Shown: positions 1 through 13,680 of the stretch, in pieces | Layout of the letters: each line of letters starts with the position of its first letter | How positions within the stretch are numbered: the first letter of the stretch is position 1 | NCBI GenBank assembly: GCA_949825025.1 | Contig: OX463778.1 | Coordinates: 43,254,646 to 43,318,645 of the forward strand | Source of the DNA: Siphlonurus alternatus | Lineage: Eukaryota > Arthropoda > Insecta > Ephemeroptera > Siphlonuridae | DNA length: 64,000 nucleotides | Direction: 5' to 3' | Position numbers and translations under genes: made by a program | The notes under the pieces: model-generated | What the model saw: the letters and a program-made list of their open reading frames with translations, nothing else | The model's database searches: none | Told to the model about the DNA's origin: nothing

Positions 1-770
1 CTGTGTGCCTGCCTCGCTCGCCACAACCAATATAACTCCTTCCTCCATTCAACACGAGCGTAATGAAATTTGAAAATCTCGGCCGTAAATCATATTACCA
101 AGCTATTTTCTTTTTATAGCGTCTTTCTGTTACATGACCTGAATGGAAAATGTTTTTGATGATACTCAAGAACGATTTAAATTGAAAATGAAAAAGCAGC
201 AGTAGAAGCAACTTTTATTTTACATATATATAATATATATATATTTATATTATGCATATACAATGAAATAATATAATAATACATAAATGTTTTATGTTGA
301 TTGTTTGCTATTGTCAAAAATTTAATAATATTTCTTTATTTGTGTACATAAATTTTCAGGGTAAATATTTTTAATGTTAACAAATATATTGTATTTTTAA
401 AGTTTATTGCAATTTTATAATACCGTAAATATATTACAATTTTTGTTATGACATTTTAATGAAAAAAAAAGGAGAAAGTAAATTTAATTTTACTTTGTTT
501 TAATAAAAAAAATTTTTTTTGACGATATAATATTTAATGGCATATTCGTATGCAAATATATTAAATTTTGAGTCACTACGTATTATATAGTAGCCCCTGT
601 ATAGCGTGTAACACAAAAACTGCTGCTGTCACTCTTATATTCATAAAAATATGAATGAGAAAATTTCGATATAAATTTCATTTTTGCAATGTTTATTTTT
701 TTACAGGAAGAAAATGTTATTATTATTTTTTATCTAACCAAAGAAAGTTTCGTATTAAGTAGATGACATT
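1..770. other. AT-rich non-coding stretch
   Basis: Mostly A/T with short homopolymers and TA-rich patches around 225-245. I see no open reading frame of note, no long repeat and no RNA signature. It is background desert before the first GC islet. Confidence 0.7.
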
Positions 771-1010
771 TTGATGTGGGTCGGTCCAAGATATTTCGAC
801 GCTATCTGTCGGAAAAGTTGCTCAAGGAGCCTCATTTCTCCCCCCCCCCCCCCCCTACCCCCCACCGGACATAGTGAGGGCCTCGCGGGCGGCGGCAGCA
901 AACCTAGCAAGCTTGCATCAGATACCAGCCACTTCACCGAGCGTGATTTATTATTATTAGAGAAAAAGTGCTTCAGAATAACAAGTTGGTCTCCATAGCT
1001 ATTGCGTCAA
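771..1010. other. GC-richer islet with a C16 homopolymer
   Basis: The islet contains a run of 16 C (840-855) followed by a second C-rich block, then a GGCGGCAGCA segment near 889. Two short overlapping reading frames on opposite strands cross the C-run and encode only Pro-rich or Gly-rich low-complexity peptide, so neither is called as a gene. The G-rich minus strand could form a G-quadruplex. Confidence 0.5.
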
Positions 1011-1430
1011 GACCCATTTATTGTATGAACTGTCAGTGCATTCTCTCTCCCTCCTTAGGTTGCAGAACTAAAAGTATTGCTTCCATAAATGTAATTCGTC
1101 TTTCTTAACTTTTTCACATCATAAACTACTAGCTCAGTTAACCCAAGCTATAGAAGAACTAGTTTGTTTATATTATAAATTTAATGCAATGCACCATAAT
1201 AACAGTTCAAATGGGTCAAGGATTTTTAAATATATTTTGATCATTGAGATTCTATAAGTTTTAATAACAGAGATTTATTAAATATTTAATGATTCTGCGC
1301 ATTAAAACAATATGAACATGATGTTAATTTATTTCCAACAATTTCATTTCTTGTTTCAATTCACATGTATAGAAAATAAAACTAATGTCTAAGCTTACAT
1401 TAAAAAAACAAAAACATGTTACATTGAAAG
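1011..1430. other. AT-rich non-coding stretch
   Basis: No gene, repeat or inverted repeat recognised. The first 60 bases still carry some CT-rich sequence belonging to the preceding islet. Confidence 0.6.
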
Positions 1431-1740
1431 AATTGGCTGTCTCGTCCAGGATTGAAATTGAACAAACATGAGCCTCATTTGTACGTTTTGATGATGGATG
1501 CCCTAACTATAATGGCAAGAGCCTTGGGCTTGGTATTCATGAGACACAGCAGCTAGGCAGGCAGCTTCTTTATTAGCCTGCAGGCTCCTCCACGTGGCAA
1601 TTAGCGACAAGTGTTTAGAGCTCTCCCCGCTGCTGATTAGCGACTCCCTCCCTTCATGCTTTAGCTAGCTGCTGCTACTTCCTTTCCTTGCTTCTCCGCG
1701 CAGTGTCTATATACCGTGTTTACTTGCGCGGGACAACTAC
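1431..1740. promoter_or_regulatory. GC islet with clustered ATTAGC motifs (candidate enhancer)
   Basis: This islet stands out from AT-rich flanks. It holds three ATTAGC-containing sites within about 75 bp (near 1572, 1600-1608 and 1636-1644), two of them sharing the 9-mer ATTAGCGAC, plus a CACGTG E-box near 1591. Homeodomain proteins as a class bind TAAT/ATTA cores, so a cis-regulatory element is plausible. No open reading frame spans it. The regulatory role is inference from composition and motif clustering only. Confidence 0.3.
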
Positions 1741-2040
1741 CGTAATCAGAGAGACTAAAAAAACACACATAAATTTTACCTTTAGAATTTAATATAAAAG
1801 TCTTTAAATTATACTGCATTGCAAAATATATTCATGGTAATATATTCAATTAAATATTTATAATATATTTTATTACGTCTTTACCACTTGAAAATATTAT
1901 ACAATTAAATTAGCTGATATCAAGATGCTGTTAAGAAAACAGTCAATTATATTATTAATGTTATTGTATTATAGAAAAAATAAAATAAGAATTAACATTA
2001 CTTATTTAAGATTATACTTTTTTTATTTCAAGATTTGGAC
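1741..2040. other. AT-rich non-coding stretch
   Basis: Low-complexity A/T sequence; nothing recognised. Confidence 0.6.
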
Positions 2041-2600
2041 GTCTTTATAATTGTTACCGCAAAGCATCGCTCTTGAGCCGCTAATTACCAACAGCACGGT
2101 AGAAGTTTAATCGATAGTAACATCTCTTCTCTCTTTCTCTTTACTCAACTCTCTCGTGCTCATACAAAACCTTGCTCCTCCTCCCTTACAGGGGCAAAAG
2201 GAGGCAATTAAAATTCTAGCCAAGAAAACCATAGCCGCCGCCGCGTCGCGAGCGAGACACCCTTTTTCTCTCCTCTCTCTCATTGCTCTACCTCTGTGAC
2301 ATCCATGAAAGAAATAATACCATCGTCGTCGCGCGCCGCCACGGCGTAATTAACGACTGTCAACTTGGCACGGAGTTTGTGCAGCTAACGAGTCTGGGGG
2401 TGGGGGCAGCACCGTAGTCGCCGGCTTGTGATGTTCTTATACCTATGCATGGTTGGGATACATACATGAACATGATGATGATGGTGGTAGCATGTCTTTA
2501 CTAGACGTCGTCGCGTCTTTATGTTCCTTTTCCTCATCATCCTACTTTAGGTTCAGGTCAATTACCTTACATGCCAACCATATAACTAACATGAAAGCCT
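2041..2600. promoter_or_regulatory. GC/CpG islet (candidate regulatory element)
   Basis: A long islet with GCCGCCGCCGCGTCGCGAGCG-like CpG-rich sequence (2233-2255), TAATTA sites (near 2080 and 2347), a CT-rich block and a short ATG-rich run near 2471-2490. No reading frame is long or conserved-looking. It resembles the other islets of the window. Regulatory function is inferred, not shown. Confidence 0.3.
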
Positions 2601-3529
2601 TAAGAAGTTGATAAAGAAAAAGAAGAAAAAAAATGTATATCACTAAAAGCTTTTTTAAGGTTTAAAAAAGATGTAAAAAGAATACAATTTAAATATACAG
2701 TCTATGGATTTTAAGTTTTAAATTAAATGTATTAATTAATTTATTTAAGTATATAAAATAATTATACTGGATATATTCTAACTCACACTTTATATTAAAA
2801 CTTAAGATTTTATATTTTTAATTATATCCTAATTTTTTTTTTTTTTTTATTTTAACACTCTTCTCTTAACATCCATTTCCCTTTATAATAAGCAGGCCTT
2901 TAACTTCCTCTATTATCTCTGAAAACTCAAAGCTATTTTTCATAAAATTAATTAGAACATTTTCAAACCTTTAATTGAGTACGTAAATCATTAAATTTTA
3001 CTAACACAACAACACACACAAAATTTTATTAAACCTTTTCAACGAGATTTAGAATGTTTAGGACAGTTTGTATTGCCTATTTAAAATATGATGAATAGGG
3101 CACAAGAGGAAAAGCTTTTACAAAGTTTTTGAACTTTACAAATTAGCTTTTTTTTAAAAAATAAAGTCTTATTTTTTAATTATTCCAGTCTGTAATTAGG
3201 CTATAATTAGAAGAGTTAATCTTGACTTTTGAGTCGCGTATAACGCGCGCACGAGCATATAAAAAAAAAATCCTCTTGATTGAAACACGAAAGCCTTGCC
3301 TGCCTGCTTGTTTCAAAAGCAAAACTCGTATAATTTGCTCTATTGTAATAAGTCAACGAAGAAAAACAAAGTCGTACTTGATTAATTTATGCATAAGGGT
3401 TTATGGAAAAAGCTTTTTTATATATATACATATTTAAAAAAGAAAAATCAGTTTATAAAAGAGAAGGCCTGTATATAATTTTTTGTGCAGTATAAGCAAA
3501 AGAAGGTACTTGAGATAATTAGCATGTTT
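2601..3529. other. AT-rich non-coding stretch
   Basis: A/T-rich desert with a T-run around 2832-2848. A 71-codon frame at 3222-3437 on the plus strand is Lys/Ile/Arg-rich and looks like chance translation of AT-rich DNA. No element ends seen. Confidence 0.6.
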
Positions 3530-4549
<1,020 letters not shown>

Positions 4550-4880
4550 CGTTAACCGATCATTGGACGTAGAGAGAGAGGAGAATTGGCAGAGTGACAG
4601 TTCGCGTGTCGTTGAGTCTATCGACTTGGGTATAGCGCCACCGCGGCGAAGCGTGAGTAAACGATAAGGACTCGGAGACGGGTGGGTGCTCTCTGGCACG
4701 GTAAACCGCAGCCCTCGCCGCAGCCGCCACGCACAACTCCCGGCCATAAATTACACCACAAACCGCGGACGCCGGGCCAATCAATCGATCTGACGCCTCA
4801 CTTACCTACTAAGCGACGTCAATCATCCCCGCTGCTGCTGCTGCTGCTGCTGGTCTCTTCTCTCAGTAGATAGGGAAGCT
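4550..4880. promoter_or_regulatory. GC islet with (CTG)n
   Basis: GC- and CpG-rich islet ending in a short CTG run (about 4831-4851). Overlapping frames on both strands reach 60-90 codons, as expected where stop codons are rare in GC-rich DNA, and none shows a recognisable domain. The role is unknown; a cis-regulatory islet is one possibility. Confidence 0.3.
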
Positions 4881-5600
4881 CTGCAACACCACAGTTTCAA
4901 ATGTAAAGAAAATTTATGACACTTTCTGTCTCTTTGATAGCTGTCAATGGGCAGCCACTTGAATAAAGATTAATTTAAAATTTATAAATTTGCTTCTCTT
5001 ATGTATATTTTATATATATTCATGAAAATAATTCTCAAATAAAAACAAAAGCTAAAAAATCTAGCTATAATTCATTATAATTTATAATGGATAATTTATC
5101 ATTCTCAAAAGACTATTCAACATTAAAAACAATTAATATTATTGCCATATATTTTTTAATTAGTATCCTCTTAGATGTATACATTTTTTAATAATTATAT
5201 CGTTATTCTATTATTATTGGTTACTATTCTCCTCGTTGCGATTTTGTATTTAATAAATATACTATGTTTAACTTTTAATTAATACTTTAAAACCACTACA
5301 ACTCATTAAAACCTTTTTCTTTTTTTAGTTATTAAATTTATAAAATACTTGAAAAATAATCACTGCAATTCAATGCATGTTCTGAATGAAAGAAAAAATA
5401 ATCATTAATTGAAATCAAGCATATAAATGTAGAGAGCATATTTTAACTTAAATGTCCGAAGAGGAGTTTTACAAATTACGTGGAAGTAGTTTTACGACTG
5501 TCGCAGTTTGTTATTCAGAGAGACGAATGGTAACTAATAATGCTTTTGTAAAAGAAGTATGGTTTTATATATAAAGGGGAGAAAAAAAAAGCAGAGGGCA
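4881..5600. other. AT-rich non-coding stretch
   Basis: A/T-rich with many short A or T runs; no gene or mobile-element boundary recognised. Confidence 0.6.
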
Positions 5601-5940
5601 TGCTTACTTGTTTTGAGCTTGTAATGGCTTCTATGTGTATTGGCAGGAAGTTTGGCCATTTCACAGGAAATAACGCTATGTGACATGACCGGGTAAAAAG
5701 TCAGCTAGTCAGCATGACAAAGAGCGGTATTGACTGGCTAATGGTGGGGAAAATGGGTAGTCAGATTCAGTCTGGCCGATAGATGGCGTGGTCAACCACT
5801 ACGGTAGTACGGTAATCCAGCAGCGGTCAGGAGATGCATGGTCAGTGTCCGGCATGGACGCTCAGGGACGGGGAGGATGTAGTTGTACACCACTACACAT
5901 TTATCACGGAGACGCAGCATAAGAATAATGTTCTCCACAA
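5601..5940. promoter_or_regulatory. GC islet with a CTCF-like core
   Basis: Moderately GC-rich islet with several short CAGTC/GGTCAG-type words and an AGATGGCG core at 5781-5788, which resembles the AGRKGGCG core of CTCF sites. No reading frame. The motif match is by eye and weak on its own. Confidence 0.3.
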
Positions 5941-6715
5941 TATGTGATTACTAACAAAATATATCTTCAGTTTATATATCTATGAATGTAATTTATTTTC
6001 TAATGTTTGTAAAATAAGATTTTTCAAATTTAATATGTTTTTATTTTATTATATATATTCAAAAATTCAAATAACTTTTTCAGCGCCTGCTTAGACTTAT
6101 AATATGCAAACATATAGAAGCACATATGTTATGCGGATTGCTTACATAAAAATATATTGGATTCCATCAAAAAATTCCAATTATTGGTTTTACAGATATA
6201 GCAATCATCTATACCAACGAAGAAAATTTCACACCCAAGTATATGAAGTCAAATAAGATGAAATTCTCTACTATTCACAGCTTTGAATTGCTATATGTGT
6301 ATATGGTTATAGAAAATTTGATGGATGGTGGCAATCTCTTCAATACTCATAAATTTAAATAAAAGTGTAAAATAAATATACGAACAGGCAAAAAGGAACA
6401 AAAACATAAATTATAATTATACGATAAAAATCTTCACATATTATACTAATTAAAATATAAAATCATGTTTCAATAAATGACAAGTAATAATTGATTAATT
6501 ATCAATGCTCTTTTCTTTCTTTTCCTTTTTTTTTTTTAATTTTAGTAAGCGTACTCGTACAATTATTTTGATTTCTCCCCTGTACCTTCCCAGTGCAAAT
6601 ATTATTTTCTACTTAAACGTTTTCATGATAGTATAATATAATGATAGTATTTCATGATAGTAGTGCGTATAAAAACTGAAATATATTGACAAAGAGTAAA
6701 TACGAAAAGTTTGGC
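5941..6715. other. AT-rich non-coding stretch
   Basis: AT-rich DNA with a small local duplication: the word TTTCATGATAGTA occurs twice around 6620-6665. Nothing else recognised. Confidence 0.55.
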
Positions 6716-7040
6716 ATCTTGACGTGGGACCGCCAAATTAAAAGAGACTGGAGGTCCGAGCTAGCGTGGTCAACGTGCGCGTGGCTGTACTCGCCGGACG
6801 GGGTGATGGACTGGTCAGCGTCGGCGGCTCACAGCTAACAAACTCTCGCCCCAGCAGCCCTGAACGCGTTTTAAACAATGCCTGCCGTCCATCTTCCGCT
6901 CCCCTGCCGCCGCGCCAAACCTATTTGAAACAAACTCGACCGCCCGGCACATACAAACTTCCAAAGGGAAAACGAAAGAAAAGTGCCGATATATACCTTC
7001 CAAGAAGCTCATTTACAGTATTAACTTCTAAATAAACGAA
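6716..7040. promoter_or_regulatory. GC islet
   Basis: CpG-containing islet with overlapping frames on both strands of 65-89 codons. These peptides are Arg/Pro/Ser-rich without domain features, and frames of this length on both strands are expected by chance in GC-rich DNA. Confidence 0.25.
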
Positions 7041-7265
7041 ACAACATCTTCTTTTATTAATCTATAAAAGTGAAATATTACTGATATTATTGTTATTTAA
7101 AGGTGTTTAAATTATATTGCTTTAAATTGGATCATTATAGATAGTAAAATAAATGAAATGATTGCAATTCTGTGGTTAATTATGGTTATTCTCTCTTTAT
7201 ATATTATAGTAATGTAATTTAAAACGTGAACATACGCTCATATATTTACTATACTTTTTTTTTTT
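7041..7265. other. AT-rich spacer
   Basis: Nothing recognised. Confidence 0.5.
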
Positions 7266-7860
7266 CTCTTTCCCTTGAGATTGTAAAATAGAACGAGAGG
7301 CAGCAAGTGAAGTTAGGAAAAAGATTGGAGATCGAACTCGGTTTAATTTACGAGACAAGTTGGATGACTGTATAATTCTCACAGTATAGCTGCTACTACA
7401 CACACTATACGTTCTTCTTGCTACGTTGAAACAAATGGGAGGTGAGCTCAGTGAAATCTCTGGGGAGCGATTCGTATTTTCTGGCCCCCCACTACTGTAG
7501 GCTCCTGTGACCATTGATTCGCAGGTAATGGTGGAATAAACTTGGCCCGGTTCGGTGGTTGCTGGCCCACCCCTCCTTGCTCGGATACGGCTCCCGCGAG
7601 GTCCATAGCCCGTCCGGTCGGCCGTCGCTTCTCCCGACATACGGTCTGCCTGCCGGCTCTTCCTATCCTACTATAACCAGCTATGCAGTGACGTGAGCGC
7701 AAATCCCTCAAGCCCTTCTGCCGTATCTCGTACCTAATACCTGAACAGCAGTAGAATCTCGAGAACATAAAGTCTTGCAGTTTAAAACACTGACATACCA
7801 AATGATAGCATCCTCCAACTCCCCAACATCGAGACATGCAAATCATGATTTAGGAACAAC
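7266..7860. other. GC islet holding overlapping minus-strand frames
   Basis: The least AT-rich part is 7440-7680. Two minus-strand frames overlap here, 7197-7640 (147 codons) and 7448-7846 (132 codons). The translations are Ser/Arg/Gly-rich with no domain, signal peptide or membrane segment that I recognise, and the longer one runs into Lys-rich translation of an A-run. I leave it uncalled, although an exon cannot be excluded. Confidence 0.3.
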
Positions 7861-8270
7861 AACCCTGAGACATGAAAACTGAAGGTAGGGGGTTTAAATA
7901 ACAGCATGTGTTTATGAATTTTTAACCCCTTATAATAAAATAACGTAACATCAATTTTGAAGAATTAAAATATATTGAAAATATACCTTGTTTCAACATT
8001 TTTTGTAATCAAATATCGTGTATATTTTAAATTGATAATCAGTTTTTCACACTTTTAAAATTTTAATAATGATGGAGAGAGAAGAGAACTCTTTTTTTAT
8101 ATTCAATATAAAATAATGAGAAGTATATAATATAATACTGAAAAGGGAATATAAAAAAAAGCTATAATAATATTGTATTGATATTTTACTTAAATTACAA
8201 CAAGTTTAATGAAGGTGTGGTATCAATGATTACGTAAATTATTTTACTGACAAACACCACACAGCAATCT
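7861..8270. other. AT-rich non-coding stretch
   Basis: Nothing recognised. Confidence 0.6.
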
Positions 8271-8362
8271 AGAATTTCACATCGACCAACAAAATGCAAT
8301 CATCGACAGCTGTGTAAATTAATGACACTAACCGAGCATCGAGCTCTGTATCTCCACCCCAC

Positions 8363-8504
<142 letters not shown>

Positions 8505-8760
8505 GAAATATCTCATTTGAATCTGATGCCACGTGGCATTTTCATAATGAGTTTGCCATTGCTGATACATTCTTTATAACATCAGCAATATCGGTTTCTG
8601 CTTTGTAATTTGCGACCAATAGGTGGCGTAATATGAGGAGATCACGGCCACATAACTCACCCCTGGCACAATATAATGCTGCTGCAGAATGGTAACATAA
8701 CATCAGCAGCGAGCAATATCAAGCACATTCCTTTTACATGAATGGAGCGCGATAACTATG
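8505..8760. promoter_or_regulatory. GC islet with a CTCF-like site
   Basis: The word ACCAATAGGTGG at 8615-8626 continues into CG, giving an AGGTGGCG core (8621-8628) like the centre of the CTCF consensus. The same 12-mer recurs at 20351-20362. A CTGCTGCAG palindrome-like word lies near 8680. No reading frame. Confidence 0.35.
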
Positions 8761-9079
8761 CATATCATATTATATATATTATTAATTGGAGGAAAATTAA
8801 TCTGTTATGTATCTAATGAAAATACCAAAGCATCAATATATTGATATAATAATTATTTTTTATATGTATACACCTATGTTAAATAAAATACCTTCTTTTT
8901 CTTTTTGTAAATTCCATTCTATCATTAATTATAATATTTTAATAATCAATGTTAAAATCAGGTAATAAATTACTAATATTAAATTTTAGTTAAAATTTAT
9001 CACATAATTAGGATTTATAATTTATACCTACATACTACAAAGAATACCTAAAATTGTTTGGAATCAAATTGCGTTTAAC

Positions 9080-9133
<54 letters not shown>

Positions 9134-9207
9134 TATATATAATTATACATATATACTGTATATATATATAATATATATCATTTAATATTATGGAATTGTA
9201 TTTTTAT

Positions 9208-9238
<31 letters not shown>

Positions 9239-9580
9239 TTTTTTTTTACATTTGAGTAAAAAAGACTAAGTAATAGTTTATGCATATTTTAAATGATAAT
9301 ATACATTATTATGAAACGTTGATGGAAGTATTTTTTTCTAAAACAACACAGTTTTATATGGTAAACATGTTAAAACATTATTCTAATTTTATTTTATTTT
9401 ACTCAACGTGTATGAATATAAACTATTTATACCAAACCAACAGTGCGTGTTTACGTTTTTTTTTATTATTTTTAACGTTGGCATTTATAACTCATACTCT
9501 CATGCTTCTGTGTTTTTTCATCCAAATGAAAAAAAAAAAAAAAGTTTGCATAGAATCAAATTATACGCTTGATTAATTCA
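8761..9580. other. AT-rich stretch with (TA)n and (ATT)n repeats
   Basis: Contains the (TA)n tract listed separately and an (ATT)n run at about 9212-9238. A 98-codon plus-strand frame at 9280-9576 is Phe/Leu/Lys/Asn-rich and typical of chance reading through AT-rich DNA. Confidence 0.6.
9082..9179. repeat. (TA)n microsatellite with degenerate tail
   Basis: Perfect TA run at about 9085-9132, followed by interrupted TA-rich sequence. Confidence 0.95.
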
Positions 9581-9740
9581 GTAAACCGAATTCCCCATCA
9601 ACGCACCATTTAACCTGAGTGAGCGAGGCAGCAGCCAGGGGCAATGAGTGTGCTGCATGCAAGGCAAGCTATAGCAGCGTAGATCGGTCAACCTGCCTAC
9701 CTATACCTTTCACCAGGAATGTATACATACGTGGGTACCA
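9581..9740. other. Small GC-richer islet
   Basis: Holds GAGCGAGGCAGCAGCCAGG-type sequence; no frame, no repeat. Confidence 0.4.
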
Positions 9741-10340
9741 ACAATGAACAAATCAATTATGTATATAACAATATTAGCTATATTAAGAGCCAATAATTTA
9801 AAACATCAAGAAATTATTTTTAATTTAGATACTGTGTTAAATAGTATATATATATATAATAATATATATATTATATATTTTTAATAATAATGATGATATT
9901 GATGATGAATCTAATAATATTATTTTATATTGAAATCAATTATTATATATTTTAACATTATGGGTAATTAAACTTTATGTTTAATGAGATGTAAATTTAA
10001 ATTAATGACTTGAATAATGTTTATTTATAATAACAATAAATTAATATGAAAAAAATAATTATTCAATAATTTTAACAATTTATTACAATTTAAAATTTTG
10101 AGCTTGTTGGTATAATACTAAAATTTCTGAATGACTGTTTTACAATATAAAGCTGATGTCACTACAAGAAAAACGTGGAGCGTACTTTTATATTATATTT
10201 TATGTTCTATCAACATATTTAGATTATTCCAAAGTCTCCTGATGACCGATGGACAAAATAAAATAATAATATTTTCTATTGCACATGACACTAAAAATGT
10301 ATTAAAGATTTAAAAAAACTGATAGAGGTATATTTTATAG
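9741..10340. other. AT-rich non-coding stretch
   Basis: Extremely AT-rich with TA-rich patches near 9846-9880. The 60-codon frame at 10131-10313 is judged to be chance. Confidence 0.6.
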
Positions 10341-10570
10341 GCATTATTCTGATGCGGGCTACAATTCACGGTGAACAGTTAGGTAGATTCAGCGTGGTGG
10401 TCAGCTGGCGCCGCTGAGCGATGGTACATGTGACCCCGAACCTCCGACCCTGCAGTCCGTCACCGGGAAGATAAGTGCGCGTCAGCCTTTTAAATGCAGC
10501 AGCGTCCACGAGGCCTCTTCCATTCCAATAACACCTCATTCTGTAGAGTAGTCAGCTCACAGGTCAATGG
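10341..10570. other. GC islet
   Basis: Short islet (GTGGTCAGCTGGCGCCGCTGAGC region near 10396). No frame or element recognised. Confidence 0.4.
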
Positions 10571-11205
10571 AGAAACGATTATTTACTTATCACTATCCAT
10601 TTTATGACTAAATTTTGTTTTAAAATTATTTTTAAAATATACTGTAAAAAGTAATTTTAATTCAATTTATTGATATAACACATGTCCAATATAATATATA
10701 TGAAATAAATTCAGATTCTTGTTGCTCATTCATTTAAGTAATATTACGAATATTGTATAATATAAGAATTTAATATAAATATTTAAAAAAATAATAATAA
10801 TCAAAAGCATTTTTATCTTGCAATATTAGAACATTACACGGTTGGCTGAAACGGAATGACACATTCATATGACATGGTTTTGTCTGTCTCACAACAGAAT
10901 AGACTATGTTGTCCAAACAGCATTGAATCCATAACATAAGCGAAGAGGAGAAAAAAAAGGGGGGAGAGAAAAAAAAAGTAATTTCAGAGGATGGGGTCTT
11001 TTTAATTATACTCGCTTTTGCATCATAAAAAATGTAATCTGACTTTGGGAGATAGTGCGTCCCGGCCGGCCGCTCCTCTCAGACTAGTGACATCTGCACG
11101 GCAAGTTATGACAACTACAGAAAATTTAATAATAAAAATTGGCTTAAAAAAACACACACACATACCCCTCATTCAATGTTAGTGATAAAAAAGTTAAACA
11201 TTAAA
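10571..11205. other. AT-rich stretch with a purine-rich block
   Basis: AT-rich sequence, a GA-rich block at about 10940-10980, and a small GC patch with GGCCGGCCGC near 11063. Nothing else recognised. Confidence 0.5.
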
Positions 11206-11314
<109 letters not shown>

Positions 11315-11315
11315 C

Positions 11316-11370
11316 AGTGCTTAAATAAACCAAGTTTATTTAAAAATATATTTTTTATATAAGCACTGCA
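11316..11370. repeat. Small inverted repeat next to (TA)n
   Basis: CAGTGCTTA at about 11316 pairs with TAAGCACTG near 11360, with a second nested pair inside (AAATAAAC / GTTTATTT). This is a roughly 55-bp hairpin immediately after the TA run. It could be the end of a small TA-targeting miniature element, but no matching distal end was found. Confidence 0.4.
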
Positions 11371-11409
11371 GTCATTAGACACATAATTAGTGTTAAAAAA
11401 ATAAATATA

Positions 11410-11640
11410 TACGTTAATGACTGGATGGAAAATGCTGTCGTTTCAATTCATTCCCGGATAATTATTGTCTGTTTTTAACGAGGCACGGTAATTAGGCTAA
11501 TGAGCCCAACACCTGGTGTTTTCATGCAAGCACAGTTTTGCTCTACTACTACTGCCGCCGCCGCCGCTACGGATTAGCAACACAAAACAGAGAGAAAAGC
11601 ATCGCATGCCCAGGAAACATACGAGAGCTCTATGAATTTA
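11410..11640. promoter_or_regulatory. Islet with TAATTA and a shared ACGGTAATTA 10-mer
   Basis: ACGGTAATTA at 11485-11494 is followed by GGCTAATGAGC, so two TAAT cores lie close together. The same 10-mer is in islets at 13596 and 53436. A CCGCCGCCGCC run lies near 11557. Candidate cis-regulatory element by inference. Confidence 0.35.
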
Positions 11641-12110
11641 CCTTCAACACAAAACTATTCATTAACACGCATATATATATATGTTTAAATTGCATTCAAA
11701 TTAAATATAAAAACATTCTAATTATGCTTTTAATAAAAAATAATAAACACATTTAATTTTAATGAGTGTAGAAAAAAATTAAGTAAAAATAATAATATAA
11801 CTGTTATAGCTCAGATTATGAGAATATTTTTAAATAATTAAAAAAAACAATAAAATAAAACAATACATTTTATGAAGTTAATAATTTTTATATACGTTAA
11901 TTAATAAACATTTATATTATTTATAATTAAAAAAAAAAATACGAAATTAAGTTGATACATTGAAGCGTATATATGAATTAACACAGTTAGAATTGAATAG
12001 CATTTAATCCTTTAGTATAATGTTGAGAAATTTAATGAGCTCACTAATTATAAAGTTAAATAAAGCACATGATACGATATAAATTAAAACAAAGTTTACA
12101 TAGAACAACA
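11641..12110. other. AT-rich non-coding stretch
   Basis: Nothing recognised. Confidence 0.6.
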
Positions 12111-12330
12111 CAGAAAATGTTACGTAGCTGCTGATATTTGTAATGAGCTTGTGTAATAATTAGCGTAACTAGAGCTGTGTAATTGTAGCCATCTTCCAGC
12201 ATGCAGTGTTATGTACAGTAGTTATTAAAATCATAATAAGTTTAATGTTACATGTTGTTGCGTCCTTATCTCTCAACGTCCTTTGTTTATAGTTATGCTC
12301 ATTACGGATCGTTGTCAGTAAGATTATACT
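12111..12330. promoter_or_regulatory. Islet with repeated TAATTA/TAATGAGC words
   Basis: Less AT-rich than its flanks, with TAATGAGC near 12141 and TAATTAGCG near 12156. It shares the TAATGAGC word with the islet at 11.5 kb. No frame. Confidence 0.3.
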
Positions 12331-13400
12331 ATTAAAAAATGTAGGTTTGATTTTACTTATACAATAAATTAATGTAATTATCTAAGGCACGTAAATTTTA
12401 AATTTGTTGATATTCTTGTAAAATTAATTAAGTTTTATATTTTAATTTCTACATTATCTTTATACATAAAAATCAATTTAATTCACATTTATAAAGTTCT
12501 TAGTTTACTCGTTTAAAAAATATTGAGGTAACTTTTGTTCTTAAATAATTTGAGTGTCAATGCGAATAATGTGAATTTTTTAGGCTTCACACTCAATCTG
12601 ATAGGAAAATTTGCTGTAAAGTAAAATTAAAAAATCACAAATATTGTAAAAGATATATTTAAAATGTTTGGTGAGAAATTACACTCAAGCTAAAGCTTTG
12701 CTAAATCATTTTGGCCTGAGGTCAGCCTACTTGTACGAAACGAATAGAAATTGCCCCTGGTGCTTATGCAATTTGCTGTGTTTTTGTGCTTAACATATTG
12801 CATAACCTCAGGGTGAAATGATAAAGGTAGACACTTGAGTATTCAATATGCATTTTTTTATTAAATTTACGTTGAAACATAATATATTTAAAAAACTGTT
12901 TCTAATCAGACAACCGTTTAAAATTTTACACTATTCTTTAGTATATTTATATTGGTACAATATTATTCCTTTATTTCTGCGTGAGTCTGTACAATCAAAC
13001 GAAGCAGTGAGCCAAGTTGAGCGTGACTGATGAGTTGGATGCCATTGTGAGAGCCAAAACGGAGTGTGTAACAGAGATTAATATTATTTATTATTCTTGA
13101 TAAAAATCTCACGATTTTCTAACCACCAACTACTGAATAGAAAAAGAAGGGGGGAGATTTGAGGGAGTAGAGAAGAAAAAAGACTTAATTATAATAGTCT
13201 CACAACTCTTTTTATACAAAATATATTATTCTAATATCGATCATGTCTTTTTTTAACTATATTTAACACATGACATATAAAACAAGAAAAATTAAAGCAA
13301 TAAATATTAAGTACAAAAAAAATGTATAAAATTTTAAAAAAAGCATTTTTATTAAATAAAATTATAATGATGTTACATGTTTATTTTTTTAAATTCTCGT
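12331..13400. other. AT-rich non-coding stretch
   Basis: Slightly less AT-rich segments at 12690-12830 and 12980-13070 contain no recognisable feature. A short frame at 12848-13030 is judged to be chance. Confidence 0.55.
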
Positions 13401-13680
13401 TATGAGGGAGTTACGTATGGTAAATTTTCCGTGGTTAGAAGCAACTTTTGCCGTCCGTCCTGACTAACTGCCCTCATATCTAATTAAACACGCGCTGGCT
13501 GGCCCTATTTACCCCTCCGCTCAGCCGGGGGCGCATCAGCTAGCACAGCTTAGCTATACTGCGTCCTTATCTGGCTGGCGAACCCAGCCGGCTCCACGGT
13601 AATTAAGATGCTGATAGCAATGATGCATATCTCTACCACCAGTACACGGTATAGTGTGAGAAACGTTCCAGAGCAACCAA
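13401..13680. promoter_or_regulatory. GC islet with ACGGTAATTA
   Basis: Clear GC-rich block (13440-13600) ending with ACGGTAATTA at 13596-13605. It contains GCTGGCTGGC-type and CAGCCGG words. No open frame of useful length crosses it. A conserved non-coding element is plausible but untested. Confidence 0.35.

Noticed and set aside
7197..7640. 147-codon minus-strand frame, the longest in the window
   Set aside because: No domain, signal peptide or membrane segment is recognisable, it overlaps another 132-codon frame in a different phase, and it ends by translating an A-rich run.
13026..13060. CTGATGAG word suggestive of a hammerhead
   Set aside because: No CGAAAC partner and no flanking stems.
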